From Helichrysum umbraculigerum (taxonomy: Eukaryota > Streptophyta > Magnoliopsida > Asterales > Asteraceae), in contig CATIUR010000004.1 in assembly GCA_949592205.1 (NCBI GenBank), forward strand, positions 12,351,501 through 12,415,500: 64,000 bases of DNA. Direction: 5' to 3'. Made by a program: the position numbers and the translations under genes. Under the pieces are notes generated by a model, which ran no database searches, had not been told where the DNA came from, and saw only the letters and a list, made by a program, of their open reading frames with translations. Position 1 is the first letter of the stretch. Each line of letters starts with the position of its first letter. Of this stretch, positions 45,084 through 55,522 are shown one piece after another.

Positions 45084-45735
45084 TTTCGTTCGAGAGTTAA
45101 GCGTTTTAAGGAAAAACAACATTTTGGTCAAATTTTTTTCATTAACTTTGTAGAACATTAGTAATGGAAACATAATTGATCAATAACATAACCGAAATGC
45201 ATCTAAATCTCCTTAAAAATATCATTGAATCCGAAAATTCTATATAATTCATAAACGTTCGCGCGTTAAGCGTTTTAAGGAAAAGCAACGTTTGGGCCAA
45301 AATTTTTTCATTAACTTTGTAGAACATTAGTAATTGAAACATAATTGATCAATAACATAACCGAAATGCGTCTAAATCTCCTTAAAAATATTATTGAATC
45401 CGAAAATTCTATATAATTCATAAACGTTCGAGCGTTAAGCGTTTTAATGAAAAGCAACGTTTGGGCCAAATTTTTTTCATTAACTTTGTAGAACATTAGT
45501 AATGGAAACATAATTGATCAATAACATAACCGAAATGCGTCTAAATCTCCTTAAAAATATTATTGAATCCGAAAATTCTATATAATTCATAAAAGTTCGA
45601 GCGTTAAGCGTTTTAATGAAAAGCAACGTTTGGGCCAAATTTTTTTCATTAACTTTGTAGAACATTAGTAATGGAAACATAATTGATCAATAACATAACT
45701 AAAAGGCTTCTAAATCTCCTTAAAAATATTATTGA
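45084..45735. repeat. 169-bp tandem array inside the hAT element
   Basis: The phrase CATTAACTTTGTAGAACATT recurs at 45140, 45309, 45478 and 45647, an exact 169-bp period. Units 2-4 differ by only a few bases. A diverged half unit precedes, and another follows near 45905-46000. Open frames reported across it on the minus strand are repeat artefacts. Confidence 0.95.
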
Positions 45736-46117
45736 ATCCGAAAATTATATATAATTCAAAGTGAGTTGATACTTTCAAGGAATGTTTTACTAAATGCAAG
45801 GAAACATGTGCATAAAAAGTGATACTGTAAGCATAAAGAGTTGTACTTTTCCGTGAATTTAGTAAAAACTTCCTTGCATTTAGCAACTCCCAAATCAAAG
45901 TTAGGCTTTTTAAGGAAAAACGATGTTTGGAGCAAATTTTTTTTATTGAATTCGTAGAACATTAGTAATACAAACATAATTGAACAATAACTTAAACAAT
46001 AGTCTTCTAAGTCTTCTTAATAATATTATCGAATAGAAAAAAGTCTTCAAAGTCTTCATAATTTTTATAATCTTCAACTTGTATTAATCTTCAAGTCTTC
46101 AAACATCTTCAAAGTCT

Positions 46118-48230
46118 TCAAAAGTCGAAATCTTCTTTGGAGGTAGCCTCGCGCGAAGCTTGATCAAGAGCAATTTCTTCGTCGGAAAGTGATATTGTTA
46201 CACCTTCTTCCACCTCGATATTGTGTATGTCTTCTTCGTATTCCATTTCACCTTCAAGACTTGATACATTTTGTATGCATTCCGCGGCGTCCAAGTGATC
46301 CTTCAAGCAAATGCACATCTCTAAGGAGGCCGGTGTGAGTCTTGTTCTTCGTATAGATAATACCCTGCCACTAAGAGAAAAAGCGGATTCCGAAGCTACC
46401 GTAGAAGCTTGGACGGTTAGTAAATCTCGGGCCATGATGGCTAGAACGGGAAATTGAGATTCCCTCTCTTTCCACCAAGCCAAAATATCAAATTGTTCGA
46501 ACTCATTGGGTAGAATAGTGGCCAAAAAATCCGTAGTCGTATATCTCCCATATTCGTTAGTGGTATTTTGGTTACCATCACCCCTTGACCGTTTATTGTT
46601 TTATTGTCTTAAACTATTATAAAAGTTTAGCATTGGATTGCTAGAAGAAGATGAAGAAAACATTGGGTTAGCCGTACTACCGGACACATGTGTGGTTGAA
46701 CTATATTTTTGAAAATATACGCCAAATAAATCTCCCAAACATTTGTTAAAATCCGTTTTTGCATTATGTGAAAACAATGGGTCGGCCTCATTCAAATCCA
46801 AATAGTGACAAATGTTATCGATAAGCATTTCCACCCCGGTAACGTTCAAAAAAGGGTTCATTGCGGCGGAACAAGTAATTACCGGTGGCATTTCTTGAAA
46901 ATATTGTTTTAGTTTTTCTTTCATGGGAGCCACCATTTCTTCAAATAAAGGACCTTCATACAAGTAGTCGTTTAATTTTGTAGTCATTAACCAAATTTGA
47001 TTAAGCACCAAATGACTAGTTGGATAATAAACACCCGATAATAAAGTAGTCGCGGTTTTGAAAAGTTTGAGCAATTCGACCATCTTTTTAATATACTCCC
47101 AATATGCGATTGGAAATGGTATTGCAAGACCTTTTGTAACAAGATGATCATGAAAAACTTGTAAAGTATCGCGTTGGCGTAAACCACATACAAACATATG
47201 GTAGGTCGAATTCCATCTAACGGGCATGTCCCAATTAGGGGTTAAAAAAATAGAATTCGTATCATTGCACAATTTCATATAAGATTTGTATCTAGCTTTA
47301 CCCTTTTGAAAAACGTCTTGCAACATAGATTTAAACCTCGTTTTTACTTCGTCTACATCTTCAACCGCTAGTCCGGCTTGCACAACCAAGTTAATGATGT
47401 GTGCAACACATCGACTATGATAAAAAAATGTCCTTCAATGGTGGTGCGTATTTTAGTATTAATTTTGAAACGGCAAGTGTATTATTACTAGCGTTGTCAA
47501 AAGATATTGAAAAAACCTTTTCTTCCAATTTAAACATTTTAATCACACTTCGTAACATGTAAAATAAGTTTTGACCCGTGTGAGGATACTCAAAGTCTTC
47601 AAAAGCAATGGTACGTTTCATCATTTGCCAAGTTGCGGGATCAACCCAATGTGCGGTTACACAAAGGTACGAACCGGGCAAACCATGAGGAGCCGACCAA
47701 ACATCGGTTGTTAATGATACACATGTATTTAAATTTTCAAAACCAATTTTTAGTTGTTTTTTAGCTTCTTTCCACAATTTAAGGGCATCGCGTTTAAGAG
47801 TAGTACGACTTACATTGTTATATCGCGGTTGAAGAGTGGTTTGAATCACCCTAGTAAGCCGACGGTTGTCGAAGTGGTTGAAAGGCAAAGCTTCTTGAAT
47901 CACATAACCCTCAAAAGTTTGTCGACACCGTTCCACATCGTATGTAAATATAGAACCATCTCGTGCCATTGAAGATTGACCACTTGCTTCCGGATTACCT
48001 TTGAGTGCCTCACAATGCTTTTCGGTATGATTTTTCAACGTTGTGTTGGAGTCGGGTTTGAAGAATTTCCGACAACGTTTACAATGAGCTTTTGTCGTAC
48101 CATCCGACAACAACACTTTGTCGAAACCACCTCAAATCTCCGGATTTCTTTTGTTGGGCAATTGTTTCACAATCGTTGGTGCATTTGAAGAACCAATACC
48201 ATGTGAAGCCGAAGAAGATTGAGTTGCCAT
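46118..48230 (-). pseudogene. hAT transposase (BED-finger, RICESLEEPER-like), broken
   Basis: Would cut and rejoin the element ends in the nucleus. ATG at 48228-48230. Seen: an N-terminal BED-type zinc finger (C-K-R-C then H-T-E-K-H), a middle catalytic-like region with L-T-T-D-V-W-S and S-F-D-N-A-S-N-N, P-V-R-W-N-S-T-Y in the insertion region, and the C-terminal hAT dimerisation domain with W-W-K, P-V-L-A, S-E-S-A-F-S and R-R-T-R-L. Breaks: in-frame stop at 48132-48134 just before the finger, a frameshift near 47415-47440, and an in-frame stop at 46601-46603. Total length about 700 codons, normal for the family. The C-terminus ends in an acidic tail. This copy cannot encode a working enzyme. 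Confidence 0.9.
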
Positions 48231-48629
48231 GAGAATATAGTTTGCGTTTTTTAGTTTTGTATGTAAATATGAGTGTATAATTGTGTGTGATTGAAACTAA
48301 CTCAAAGGTTCTATATATAGTTGAAAAATAATGGCAAAATGGTAAATAAAATGGAAAAAAAAACGGCTAGTTGGAGGCTCCAACGGATCTAAAACGTTCA
48401 CACAAAAAAACCAGTTTAAAACCGGTTTTGAAACCGGTTTTTCAAACCGGGTTGGGTCAAACCGGTTTAAAACCGGGTCCAACGTTCAAATATCCAAACC
48501 GGTTTGAAACCGGCGGTTTATGGAGAACCCGAACCGGTTTCGGTCAAAACCGGTTTTGACCGGGTCGGTTTCGGTTTGGAATCGGGTCGGTTTTTGAAAT
48601 CCGGTTTGGATGTGCACGCTACTTCCTAG

Positions 48630-49442
48630 GAAACGATTTTAATCCTAGTCCTATACCTAGTTTTAATAATTAAAATACTCTCGTACCGCACATGCAAACT
48701 TAAGGTATTAGGTGTGAAAAATATAAATTTCGAATATCATTTGTAACGTTGACATTACAATTAATGTCAATTCAATTCTAATGTTAATCAATCATAAAAT
48801 AAATACTTTACATTTTTTATTCTTCAACATTTTTATATTTACATAAATGACCCATACATCAAAACCTACCTTTCAAATCGTGCGATTCAACATTACGGAT
48901 TATTTTCCAATTTCTCATTTCTGCAACCTTTGAGAAAATGATAAGACTTGTGTGTGAGAAAGATACGAGGTATTAGAATAGTTGGTAGTTTACTCTCTCC
49001 ATCCCAATTTAGTTATACCCGGACAGAAAATACGTAGTTTAATAAAAATTCAATAAGTTACTTACTTTTTGTACAGTGACATTCTTACCCTTAACCAATT
49101 AATTTGAAATTTCTTTCACTTTTGTAATTAAGTTTTTTAAGTATGGACAATATGGTAAACATGATCAAATAATCTGTTATTATTTGGTAGTGGACAATCA
49201 ATTTGAGACAACCTGAAAAGGAAAAGTCAACTAATAAATTAGAACGAAAGGTGTACAATAGAACATTTATATATGAATAAAAACGTTAAAGATTATATGC
49301 GGCTAACAACAAATAAGATTAGATGCTAGTACGGGAATTAATATGTAAATACATTAAATATTTGAGGTATCAATAAGATGTTATCGGTCTTTTAATCAAC
49401 TGCAACATACGTTTGCGACCAATAACATCAATAAAGGACTAA
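48630..49442. other. Intergenic DNA with a decayed Stowaway-like MITE
   Basis: Near 48992 CTCTCTCCATCCCAATTTAG and near 49190 TGGACAATCAATTTGAGA resemble the MITE at 30842, but the right terminal repeat is lost. No gene seen. Confidence 0.45.
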
Positions 49443-49447
49443 GATAC

Positions 49448-52350
49448 TGTAACACCCTCAAATTTCGGTTTGCGGAAGCTGTCGGGTCGGGTGTTACTAA
49501 ATCAAATATCACAGCATAAGATACATAATGAACGACTCTAAATGAGACGTTTGAAAATAATTATACATTTCTCAAAATAGAACGTTTACAACGTTATGAG
49601 TTTGACAGTGAATTCCAAATACATAATTTGATAATACAAAAGTAAATGCAGAGTTGTCCCAAACGTTTGAAATCATGCGACTCGAGCTAGCATAATCTTG
49701 TAGAAATCATAATCCTGCTGGGCACCTGAGAACACATGCTAAAACAGGTCAGCTATAAAGCTGGTGAGTTCATAGGATTGTAAGTTAAAATCATGATGTA
49801 ATAAAACCTCGTATGTTTTGAAAAGTAGTTTCAAATTCTGTCATTTTGATGCGTTTTATATTGAAGTTTTGCAACACCAAATGTGTACACGTCAAATCGA
49901 GGTATCTCATACCTAAGGGTTCGGGTCATGTACCTAAGTACATATATACATGTATGGCAATTCATGCCTTGATACCTAACAGGTAGTAGTTGTGTCTAAA
50001 AACATGAGGCAATACATGCCTATAACCATTGAGTAGTAGTATGACCGCGTCATATGATAACAATTAACTGTAGTTCCGCAGAACTATATAGATTATGTGA
50101 AATATGGTGCATACAGCAACCATCTGATTGTAGACCCGCAGATCTATGATTAAAGTTGTTTTGAGTGTCCGTTTACCCAGTTAGTATACGCTAACCCGGA
50201 CGTGTTGTATCGAGCTAACGGCCTCGCGTGGAAACTCCACCGACCCGTTCTTCTTGTGAATCCCGAGTATAACTCGCTGATCCATTGATTGTATGTAAGT
50301 GCGGATCACGGCGCATAAGCCCGTGCCACATCGAGTGTATCGCTTTACCGCGATATCGTACTTGTGCCCACTTTACCGTGGCATCGTTTTGTGCCCACTT
50401 TACCGTGGCATCGTCATGATAGCTAGTCATGAGTGAAAATGTGAGAGTGCCATTCTGGCGTTGTTCTTGCAAATAATATTTAAGTCAGCAGTACTACGAC
50501 TGCCCGACTGAGTAGATCGTATAATTGTATGTAGATATTCATCAGGTGACACCCCCACGGTTGGATTACATCCTGAGCCGAGGGACCATCCCTGGTTGGA
50601 TTACATCCTGAGCCAGAGTCGTCACCAGTTGAGTTGTATTGATATAAGAAGTCTGTACGAACGTGCGATGTTATTGTATACTCCTAGTCTAAAGCCTAGC
50701 AAGTATATAACGGAGTCTTGGGAAAATGTTCACTTAAGTTCAGTTCCCATTCTAGTGATAATGAAGTGTGTCGACAGTTTTAGTTCTTACAGAATAACTA
50801 AACTTGTAACTGTATAGATGTTATCCAGTGTAGGTAGAACTAACTAGTTCTAATGCGTTCAATGATATTGTCCCGTGACAATATGGTCAAAGGATTTTGA
50901 TAACTAAATCAAGTTGTGTATTGGTAATCGTTTTCCAACGATCTACATGATACGATTTTAACCTATCTAGGTTAAGTATTGATATTGTTCTACAACAATA
51001 TTTCGGGTTTAAATTCCTAAGTATTACACATGTAATATTACATACATTAATATAAATAGTTGTAAATTATAAACGATTGTTAATATGATTTGAAAACAGC
51101 AATTGAGCATGTGTTTCACCCCGAAAATAGTAAAACAGTCGAAAGAGTGGGGCTATGAAACTCACCTGAGGAGCTAGCGTCCTAATGTAACGAGTCGTGT
51201 CCAAATATGATCTCCTAGTGTCCTAAACACGAGAGATTTCGTATGTTTGTAAGTGTGGTTCTTGATTGGGGAAATCGTAATAATAATTCATATTATTATT
51301 GGGTTCGAGTTTTCGTATTTAAATTGTCACTTGGAAACGTCTTCCGATACTTAGAAAAATTTGGCTATTTTCTGTTTTCTGCGACATAACATGCGACACA
51401 AAAATGGTTCATGCGACACAAGGGTTGTGTCGCATAGTGCGACACAGAAGCTCTGCGACACAGTGGTTGTGTCGCATAATGCGTGTGATGCTAAATCAAT
51501 AGCGACATAAGGGTTGTGTCGCATGGAGTCTGCGACACAAGGATACGACATAAGAGTTGTGTCGCATGAGTAATTCATGCGACACAGTATGCGACACAAG
51601 GCTTGTGTCGCACTCAAGAACAGCAGCCCAGAAACTTTCGGGTTCCGCGTTTTTCCGGCCAAAATCGCAAATCAAACTCATTTTCAAGCTGTAAAATCGT
51701 GGTTTCTTGGTTGTTTAGGTTATAAGCAACTTATGTAAACATTTTTACACTAAAACATTACTCCAAAATGATTAAATCTAAGAATTTGAGAATTTCTTAC
51801 AAGTGCGAATCGAGGCCAAACGAGGAAGAAAACGAAGGTGTGGCCTTTGTTAATGTTGCTCCTCTCTTGTTGGTGATTCCGAAAATGTAAATTTTCGTGG
51901 GTCGATTTGAAGATCCGAAATTGGGTAAAAAATTTTAGAGAGAGTTTTAGGTGAGGTGTGTGAAATGAAATGAAAGAAATGAAAGAATGAGGGAGGGGTT
52001 TGGGGGGTTGGGTGGCTGATCCAAAAGGGGTGGGGAGGAGTTTCCCCCACTTCGTTCCTATTTTGCAGTGTAAAATACCCGTATTTTGTACCCGAATAAT
52101 ATATATAAATTTAATATTTTTAGATTTATATTTCCGTTCTTTCGATTAGTAATTAATTAAATTAAAAATAGTTTTATTCAATTTAAAATCTAATGTGACT
52201 TCAAATGGTTTTATTTGTGATTATTACATAATCACTATTCATTATATAAAATGTAAAGTTTTCGCTCGCTGAGTTATAATTGTATATAATAATACAATTA
52301 TAAAAAGTTTAAATTAGACGCGCAAGTTGACTTTTTGACCAGGTGTTACA
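49448..52350 (-). repeat. C 3' LTR (2903 bp)
   Basis: Plus strand starts TGTAACACCCTC and ends GGTGTTACA. Rich in short hairpins (49900-50160 and 50836-51037) and a TGCGACAC/GTGTCGCA cluster (51380-51612). A roughly 26-bp unit around CCCACTTTACCGTGGCATCG is repeated at 50367-50415, and a 37-bp unit at about 50556-50620. Confidence 0.95.
51380..51612 (-). repeat. TGCGACAC/GTGTCGCA hairpin cluster in C 3' LTR
   Basis: About fourteen copies of TGCGACACA or its complement TGTGTCGCA, arranged so that many neighbouring pairs form 8-bp stems. Lies inside the predicted first leader intron. The right LTR copy is at 57454-57687. Solo LTR A has the same TGCGAC core at its equivalent place. Confidence 0.85.
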
Positions 52351-52360
52351 TTCTCCCCCT
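52351..52360 (-). other. C polypurine tract
   Basis: The minus strand reads CAGGGGGAGAA immediately before the 3' LTR. Confidence 0.8.
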
Positions 52361-52871
52361 GTTAAGAAAATTTCGTCCCGAAATTTAAAATGAGGTCGGG
52401 GTCGCGCGTGGTCTGGGGAGCAATGCACGTACGAGGTATTTGTCGAAAAGATTGCAGACATATCATGCCTTATAATGGAGTTGAATGGCAGTCAATCCCT
52501 GACTGAGTCGTGGTTTATCGTTGTAGTCATATTCTGACCATATTGTTTGTCGGGTGTATGATTATTTTGTGATTGCTAGATAACCGTTTACGTCGTAGTC
52601 CATTCGGGACTAGATATTTGTCACATAGTGACCGTTTAGTGAATAGTCCTATCAGGACTAAGTAGTTGGTGAATGTTCAGTCGGTTAGTCTGCTGAAAGC
52701 AAACTTTTAAGTTTTACTTGGGTCTAGGTCACTAGCCCTATGATGTAATCGACATTAAGTCAATAAAATGATATCGGGGATAATAAGTGCCCGTTCCGTG
52801 TAAACCAGAATTGAAAGGTTATGTTCTTCGAGGAAAGATGTGCTTACATTATTGTTGGAAGGTTGCATGGT
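52361..52871 (-). other. C non-coding stretch where pol would be
   Basis: About 510 bp between the gag stop and the polypurine tract. No protease, RT or integrase motif in any frame. The part next to the polypurine tract (TTTCGTCCCGAAATTT) resembles the end of gag-pol in related elements, as expected if pol was lost by an internal deletion. Confidence 0.7.
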
Positions 52872-53846
52872 TCACTCGGAACCGATTTGCTGAAGCTTAC
52901 GTTTCCGTTTTGGGCAATCCTGTTTATAGTGTCCGGGTTCCTTACATTTAAAGCAAACCCTTTGTGAGTCGGGATTTGTGGGGACTCTGCAATCCCAGGT
53001 TTTGTGTCCAAACCGTTGGCACCTTCCGCAGGGCGGACCGCATGAACCAACATGGTGACGGTTACAACCGTGGCAAAATGGTTTATTTCCTGCATAGCCT
53101 CGTTTCTCGTTGTGTTCGGGGGCGTAGGTCCTTAAGGGTTCGGGTTGATATGTTGGGTTACGACTAGTGATGGAATTCCCATTCCATTTTGTTAGGTTGT
53201 TTTCAGTTGTAGTTGTTTCGCGTCGTTCCCTCTGTGCCATAAGTCTGTGGGCCATACGAATGGCCTCTTCAATAGTAGCGGGTTTAGAGGCGGTGACCAT
53301 TCCCTCAATTAGTAGCGGAAGCCCACCGGTGTACCTTGCGATTTGTTGACTTTCAGGGTTTACTATGGTTGGGCACAAACGTGCTAGTTGTTGGAAACGA
53401 ATGGTATATGTTTTGATATCGTTGTCTTTTACGGTGAGGTGCCAAAGTTCGTCCTCAAGTTTGTGAAGTACTTCGACGGGACAATACTTGTCCTTCATGA
53501 TTCGTTTCAGGTCTTCCCATGGAAGTTGGTGAGCGGTGTCGATTCCTACAGTTCGGGCGTGGAAATTCCACCAGGTAGAAGCATCATCCTGGAGGGTGTA
53601 TGTGGCATACAAGACTTTGCAGTCGTCGGGGCAGTTGCAAACGTGAAATATAGATTCCATTCTCTCGAACCATCGAATTAATCCGAGAGCTCCTTCAGTA
53701 CCGACGAAATTTGGTGGTTCGCACCTCAGGAAATCCCTAAAAGTGCAAGGCTTTACTTGGTTCTGAGCAGCTAGGGTCGCAGTCACTGCCTGATTAATGA
53801 TGTGATCGTGCTCAGCTAGAGTGGAAGTTGGTCGTTTAGGAGGCAT
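52872..53846 (-). CDS. C gag (capsid/nucleocapsid), 324 residues, intact
   Basis: Structural protein that would form particles and package element RNA in the cytoplasm. The start is set at the ATG at 53844-53846 (M-P-P-K-R-P), matching B; an ATG nine codons upstream would lie in the predicted intron. Seen: a gag core with W-F-E-R-M-E-S, W-W-N-F-H and L-P-W-E-D-L-K (about residues 45-190), a basic linker, a C-H-G-C-N-R-H-H segment, and two CCHC knuckles (C-G-R-C-Q-R-F-G-H and C-F-K-C-K-E-P-G-H). It stops after a basic K-R-K-R-K tail, before any protease. B gag is its closest relative here. An open frame in such a recently moved element suggests gag is still under use. Confidence 0.92.
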   Translation of the reverse strand: MPPKRPTSTLAEHDHIINQAVTATLAAQNQVKPCTFRDFLRCEPPNFVGTEGALGLIRWFERMESIFHVCNCPDDCKVLYATYTLQDDASTWWNFHARTVGIDTAHQLPWEDLKRIMKDKYCPVEVLHKLEDELWHLTVKDNDIKTYTIRFQQLARLCPTIVNPESQQIARYTGGLPLLIEGMVTASKPATIEEAIRMAHRLMAQRERRETTTTENNLTKWNGNSITSRNPTYQPEPLRTYAPEHNEKRGYAGNKPFCHGCNRHHVGSCGPPCGRCQRFGHKTWDCRVPTNPDSQRVCFKCKEPGHYKQDCPKRKRKLQQIGSE

Positions 53847-53850
53847 GATT

Positions 53851-55506
53851 CTTGAACAAGAATGAAACGACAAAGTGTGAAATTCTTAATCAAAGATGAT
53901 GATTATTACAATGACATAAGTAGTTAGCTTGAGTTGGAATTTATGATACACTGGATCCTACGATCCTTGATGTTGAAGTTTTTGATATTGTAGGTGGCAG
54001 GCGTATCACTGCCCTTTTGTATTGTTGGTACAACAGTTCAAGTAACCGTTGTCCAGTTTTCTTTAGTTAAGTTATCATGAATCTCATGTTTTTCGAGCGT
54101 TGTGACCAATTGAGTTGTAGTTTCTAGTTGCGGTCGTACCATGACCGAATTGTGTTTTCTATGTAGTCAATCTAAGACTATGTTGTTGTGAGTAGTCCAA
54201 CGGACTATATTGTAGTACTAGAATATCGTACGGCCATTCATGCCTGTGTTTGTGACAACTACAGTGTCCTCGGTGGTGTTGAAGCAGGGTCCACCAACAC
54301 AACCCAAGTGTGTGGTGACATCATTGTGTATTTATTGATTAAAGCATTACATGCTTAATTGGTCGTATATACATATATGGAGTACACGTAACTTTACAAG
54401 TATACGTACCTAATAAGAGTCAGGTGTGGCACCTCGTGCCCAGTTAAGTAAGTGTATATGTATATATGTAAGTCGTACATGCAACTATAACAAGTCTACA
54501 TGTATAATTGAAGTAGTACCTAGTGCTATAATGCAGTGCTATCAGCACAGTAATTGAAGTACTAATGTTTTGTAATTGTAGTACCAGAGTACTATGAAAT
54601 GCAGCACCACATGCCGTAATGAAGTGCCCGCGGCACCGTAATTGCAGTACTCATGTACTGTGAATGTAGCATCAACATGCTATGATTTGTAGTATCGACT
54701 ACTATGAGGTTTGCACTATCGTGCCCATATTGTGGTATCAACATACCATGTGTTGTGCTTGAAAGCATGATGTGACACCACGTGCCATGTGTCGTTTAAT
54801 TGTAGTCCGAAGGCCAAAATGCGTTGCAGTTATGTGATTTCCCAATTGTAGCACAAAGGCTAGAATGTGAGTGCCCAAAGCACTGAGGTATTGAGTTGAT
54901 TGATCCAAATGATCAAATTGTGATTTTCATAATTTTCGTGGACATAGTCATTGCTAATCCAATGGTGACCAGCACGGTCAAAGGTGAAAGATTCGTTTGT
55001 TTGTTTTAAATTTCGTGGGCGTTTAGCATGTGTGGGTTTCCATTCCCATTAAATACGGTTGTACCTCCTTCCCGAGGTTCAGTGATATATGTGATATCCT
55101 CCTATGCGTACATAAGGAGAAAGTGTCGAGTCGTAATAGTTAGGAAGACGGCGATGTGCCTCTTCACGAGTAAATGATAGTACAGCGGAATTGAGTCGTA
55201 TATACCCAGTATATATTTGATACGTAGAAGTAGTATACATGTAAGGCCTATTAATATATACCTATAGTACATATAATAGCCTAGGATATCTAGCACAAAA
55301 CAATCAGAGTCAACTAGTGCATTCCTAACTCAGTATAACCCCTTTCAAATCTTACATCATCTTTGCTTAATTGTACATAGTTAGCTACGCTATGTTAAAT
55401 TAAGTTCGTATGATGTAATCCCTGAACTAGTTATACCTAATAAGGAATACTGCCTAACGGTCATAGTCTAGGCCCACTAAATGCAACCTAGTTCACTATA
55501 ACCTTA
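53851..55506 (-). other. C untranslated leader between primer site and gag
   Basis: 1.65 kb without coding sequence. Its primer-proximal 210 bp (55306-55519) match B. The middle (54131-54980) carries arrays of short hairpins. An acceptor-like AG (53851-53852) lies four bases before the gag ATG, reading AG/AATCATG exactly as in B. Confidence 0.75.
54579..54767 (-). repeat. Hairpin array, about 22-bp period, variable stems
   Basis: Nine consecutive units start at about 54579, 54601, 54624, 54645, 54667, 54690, 54713, 54733 and 54756. Examples: TAGTAC-caga-GTACTA, GTGCC-cgc-GGCAC, CAGTAC-tcat-GTACTG, TAGCAT-caac-ATGCTA, TGGTAT-caac-ATACCA. Arms of 4-6 bp are perfect in eight units (the one at 54601 is weak), loops are 2-5 bases, and stems differ between units. 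More hairpins of this kind lie at 54131, 54164, 54193, 54536, 54849, 54870, 54900 and 54966. Confidence 0.85.
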
Positions 55507-55519
55507 GGCTCTGATACCA
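55507..55519 (-). other. C primer-binding site (initiator Met tRNA)
   Basis: The minus strand reads TGGTATCAGAGCC, separated from the 5' LTR (55523) by GAT, identical in layout to B. Confidence 0.92.
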
Positions 55520-55522
55520 ATC

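Larger units (their letters stand above)
44894..48621 (-). mobile_element. hAT DNA transposon, 3.7 kb, with decayed transposase
   Basis: Ends TAGGCGTGCACA and (reverse) TAGCGTGCACAT, flanked by the perfect 8-bp duplication CTTCCTAG (44886-44893 and 48622-48629). Both subterminal regions (about 44925-45070 and 48397-48605) are packed with AACCGGTTT-type motifs, likely transposase-binding sites. It carries a transposase relic and a 169-bp tandem array. Confidence 0.93.

Noticed and set aside
45142..45898. Three similar 66-residue minus-strand frames
   Set aside because: They are the 169-bp tandem unit read in one frame and have no start context or domain.
50215..52050. Set of short frames repeated at 56290-58115
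   Set aside because: Same LTR sequence twice. Frames cross hairpin clusters and predicted introns.
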